Assembly: GCA_012513595.1 (NCBI GenBank)
Contig: JAAZBY010000172.1
Span: 1 to 8,318 of the forward strand
Reading direction: 5' to 3'
Length of the DNA stretch: 8,318 nt
From: Chloroflexota bacterium
GTDB taxonomy: Bacteria > Chloroflexota > Anaerolineae > UBA1429
A program made the translations under genes and the position numbers. The notes beneath the pieces are model-generated. The model was not told the origin of the DNA. It saw nothing but the letters and a program-made list of their open reading frames with translations, and made no database searches. Positions 5,942-8,318 of the stretch are shown here, in pieces (within the stretch, counting starts at the first letter, position 1; each line of letters opens with the position of its first letter).

Positions 5942-6733
5942 ATGGGGTCTATGGTGACCCGACGGTCTGTTGTGCTGCACTGCTTGCGGTTTTTCCTCGT
6001 TTGTGCCATGTGTCTTTTGCCGTCCTGGCCCGGCCAGGCCCAGGCGGCGCCGCGCGCCGAAGTGTTCCTGTACGACGATGGGCTCTACCCGGATCACGTG
6101 CGCATCGCCACGAACAGCGCCGTCCATTTCACCAACGATGGCGAGGCGATGCGCATCCTGTCGTGCGATGACCCGTCGCTCGACATGTCGGTGTACCCGG
6201 ACGACACGTACAACTTGCTCTTCATGATTGCGGGGACGTACACGCTGACCTGGTCGAGCGACCCGCCGGCGCAGGCCGTCGTGGACGTGTACCCCTCCCC
6301 GATGGACATCCCCGTTGACCTGGGGCTGGGCGCCTGGGTCGAGGAGGAACCGGCGGCCGGCCAGGAGGCCCAGATCTGGCTCGACTATGCCAACTATTCC
6401 GAGGACGCCATCGCCTATGGCGCCGTCCTGACGGCGACGCTCGACTCACGGGCCACCTTCGTCTCGGCGACGCGCGAGTGGGGCGCCGATCACGCCGACG
6501 GTTGCGGGGAACACGCTGACCTTCCCCCTCGGCCCCCTGGAGCCCAGCACCCCGGAGACGGTGGGGCTGCGCGTGCGCCTGGCGAGCGACGTCGCGCCGG
6601 GGACCGCGCTCACGCTGGCGCGCGCCGGCCTGCGCGCCGCCAACCCCGAGATGGTCCCGGGCGACAACGACGCCATCCTGGAGACTGCCGTGGCCGGGCC
6701 CGACCTGTGGGTGGGCCTGGGACGGGCGGATGA
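5942..6733 (+). CDS. Exported DUF11-repeat protein, N-terminal part, ended by a frameshift
   Basis: The N-terminal part of a large exported protein. Residues 1-36 are a signal peptide (basic VTRR, hydrophobic core, cleavage near AQA-A at 34-36). Residues about 39-117 resemble a cupredoxin fold: EVFLYDDGLYPDHVRIATNSAVHF, then a strand ending in AGTYTLTW and VVDVYP. The usual copper ligands are not there: no Cys-x(n)-His-x(n)-Met set follows TYTLTW, so copper binding is not expected. From about residue 121 the first DUF11 repeat begins (GAWVEEEPAAGQEAQIWLDY...). The true frame ends at about Trp180 (6479-6481). From there to the stop at 6733 the frame reads a Pro/Arg/Gly-rich string typical of an out-of-frame GC-rich gene. 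The rest of the protein continues in another frame from 6483. As sequenced, the gene would give a truncated 263-residue product. Confidence 0.8.
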   Translation: MGSMVTRRSVVLHCLRFFLVCAMCLLPSWPGQAQAAPRAEVFLYDDGLYPDHVRIATNSAVHFTNDGEAMRILSCDDPSLDMSVYPDDTYNLLFMIAGTYTLTWSSDPPAQAVVDVYPSPMDIPVDLGLGAWVEEEPAAGQEAQIWLDYANYSEDAIAYGAVLTATLDSRATFVSATREWGADHADGCGEHADLPPRPPGAQHPGDGGAARAPGERRRAGDRAHAGARRPARRQPRDGPGRQRRHPGDCRGRARPVGGPGTGG

Positions 6734-8318
6734 GGCCGTGCCGCTGCCGGGGGCCGTGCTCCAGTACGCCGTCGAGTACGCCAACAACGGCTCGCTGCCG
6801 GCGCCCGACGCGGAGATCGTCGTGACGCTGCCGGCAGCTCTGACTCTGGTGGGGGCCAGCCGGGAGGGCGTGCCGATCACGCCGGCGGCCAAGCCGGACG
6901 GGCTACACTTTGCCCTCCCCACGCTGCCGCCCTGGGAGTGGGGCAGCCTCACGCTGCGCGCCCGGCTGGCCGCCGACGCGCTGGCCGGTGACGAGTTCAC
7001 CGTGGCCGCCACGGTGCACACCTCGGCGATAGAGGTCTCCACCGAGGACAACGAGGCCTTTGAGGTCGGCACGGTGGTGCGCAACGAGCCGAACCTCTAC
7101 GTGGCCGTCGAATCATCGAGCGACGGCGAGGTCGGCGGGGAGCAGCTGTACGGCATCTCGTACGGGAACGCCGGGCCCCAGCCGGCGCGGGGGGCCGTCC
7201 TGACGGTGACCCTCTCGATGCCCCTGACGGACCTGGACGCCTCGGCCGACGTCACGCCGACCATCAGCGCGGACGGGCGGACCTTGACTTTCGCCCTGGG
7301 AGACCTGCCGGAGGAAGGGGGGCACGGCTGGGTCGACATCTCCGGCCGGCTGACGGCGGCGGGCACGCTGACGGCCACGGCAGAGATCCGCTCGGCGAGC
7401 AGGGAGGGCAACCCGCGCGACAACCGCGCCGCCGTCAGCGACGAGATCGTCTGGCTGCACATGCCCGGGTTCGTGGGGCCCGACGGGGCCATCGTGGGGC
7501 CGCGGCCGGTGCTGTTCGGCGTGGGCAGCCCGGGGGCGACGCTGACGCTGCAATCCTGGCGTGGGGACGTCGCCACCACCTTGGGGACCGTCGAGGTTGA
7601 CGAGGGCGGCCTGTGGGAATACCCGCTCACGACGCCGCTGGCTGCGGGGTGGCACTGGTTCACCGGGCGGCAGAGCCGCGGCGGGCGCAGCGGCGAGATG
7701 GCCGGCGTGGGCGCCTACGTCCGCGAGGGGCTCGGCGTCGACCCGAGCGCCTATACCGTCTACGGCGAGCGGCTCGGGGGGATCAACCAGCCCTACGGCT
7801 GGGTGAGCGGGGCCGAGTACCGGCTGGGGGCGCGGATCACGGCCTGCCCGGCGCCGACCAACGTGGTGCTCAAGGCGACCTACTTTACCGCGGACTGGCT
7901 GATGACCGCGTTTGACAACATCCCCGCCGAGGAGCCGGCCGTGGCGGGGGAGGTGAGCTTTCGCTTCACCGCGCCGCCGACGGATACCCAGTTCGAGCTG
8001 CTGGTGGCCTACTCCTGCCCGGCGTTTGGAGGGGGCGCGGGGGTGGCGCCCGGGGCGCTGGGGCCGAGCGGGGCGCTCAAAGACGCTAAGGACTGCTTCC
8101 TGAGCGTGGGCGCCAGCTGCAGCAGCCCGGACGACGATCCGCCGCCCCCGCCGCCGTCGGCCTGCAAGGGGTGCACGCCGGTGCCCAGGACGCCGCACCG
8201 GCCGCGGACGTTCGACCCGGATGGCTATGTGTACGACGCGGCCCAGGTGGCCGCCGGGGCCACCATGGAGCGCAGCCTGATCACGACGGCCGAGGTGACC
8301 TGCCTGCAGCGGCAGGGC
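6483..8318 (+). CDS. Exported DUF11-repeat protein, main part after the frameshift (runs off the right edge)
   Basis: This frame is open from the shift to the end of the window, giving about 612 residues with the gene continuing beyond. It has no good start of its own; it is the continuation of the gene starting at 5942. It contains the rest of DUF11 repeat 1 (to about 6695), repeat 2 (about 6696-7080) and repeat 3 (about 7086-7454). Each has the pattern 'YxNxG...A..L.VTL...LT......PT....LTF.L..L......L..R......DN.A'. An Ig-like domain follows (about 7461-7710, PxLFGVGSPGATLTL...GLWEYPLTTPLAAG), then an unassigned region with several Cys, a Pro tract (8139-8156), a CKGC motif (8163-8174) and DPDGYVYD (8214-8237), which begins a module known from large secreted Chloroflexota proteins. 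DUF11 and Ig-like repeats are typical of surface or extracellular proteins, so a structural or adhesive role is likely but unproven. The anchor, if any, lies beyond the window. Confidence 0.8.

Noticed and set aside
5062..6009. Minus-strand open frame crossing the intergenic gap
   Set aside because: It covers the kinase end, the zinc-ribbon gene and the promoter region, shows no recognisable domain, and the part opposite the 9-bp repeat is a simple RGRRG string.
6476..6490. Programmed ribosomal frameshift
   Set aside because: No X-XXY-YYZ slippery heptamer, stop codon or convincing downstream structure is seen at the shift; a single-base insertion explains the data more simply.
7113..8198. 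361-codon minus-strand open frame opposite the DUF11/Ig protein
   Set aside because: Arg/Pro/His-rich without motifs, while the + frame shows repeat-level similarity between DUF11 units.

Overview
The window is GC-rich and almost fully coding, with every supported gene on the + strand. Composition and gene content suit a Chloroflexota bacterium (Anaerolineae-like): a multi-GAF NarL-type histidine kinase, and a large exported protein with DUF11 repeats and a DPDGYVYD-type module. This assignment is inference from style, not from a marker gene.

Positions 1-2778 hold a metal-uptake cluster in the order zur-like regulator (3' end only), znuA (lipoprotein binding protein), znuC (ATPase), znuB (permease). 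The regulator/znuA and znuC/znuB pairs overlap by the four bases ATGA, and only 31 bp separate znuA from znuC. It reads as one zinc-responsive operon: ZnuA captures the metal outside the membrane, ZnuB forms the channel, ZnuC powers transport, and the Fur-family protein would repress the set when zinc is sufficient. The binding-protein ligands (His73, His146, His210, Asp280) favour zinc but do not exclude manganese.

Positions 2814-5751 hold an 815-residue membrane histidine kinase (two membrane helices, two GAF domains, HisKA_3, HATPase) and, overlapping its end by 14 bp, a small two-helix membrane protein with a zinc-ribbon-like N-terminus and no recognised function. No response regulator is visible. 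The kinase ends in a 54-bp tract of six 9-bp repeats that encodes a DPV/GPA tail.

Positions 5752-5941 are the only sizeable intergenic gap. It holds a good sigma70-type promoter whose -10 lies within a perfect 7-9-7 inverted repeat, a possible operator. It drives a large exported protein running off the right edge: signal peptide, a cupredoxin-like domain without copper ligands, three DUF11 repeats, an Ig-like domain, a Cys/Pro-rich linker and the start of a DPDGYVYD module. Its reading frame breaks at a GGGG run (6480-6483). Removing one G restores a frame open to the window end and aligns repeat 1 with repeat 2 without a gap. I see no RNA gene, CRISPR array, insertion sequence or other mobile element. 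The least understood parts are the exported surface protein with its operator-like site and the small zinc-ribbon membrane protein; I do not see convincing evidence of a wholly new multi-gene system.
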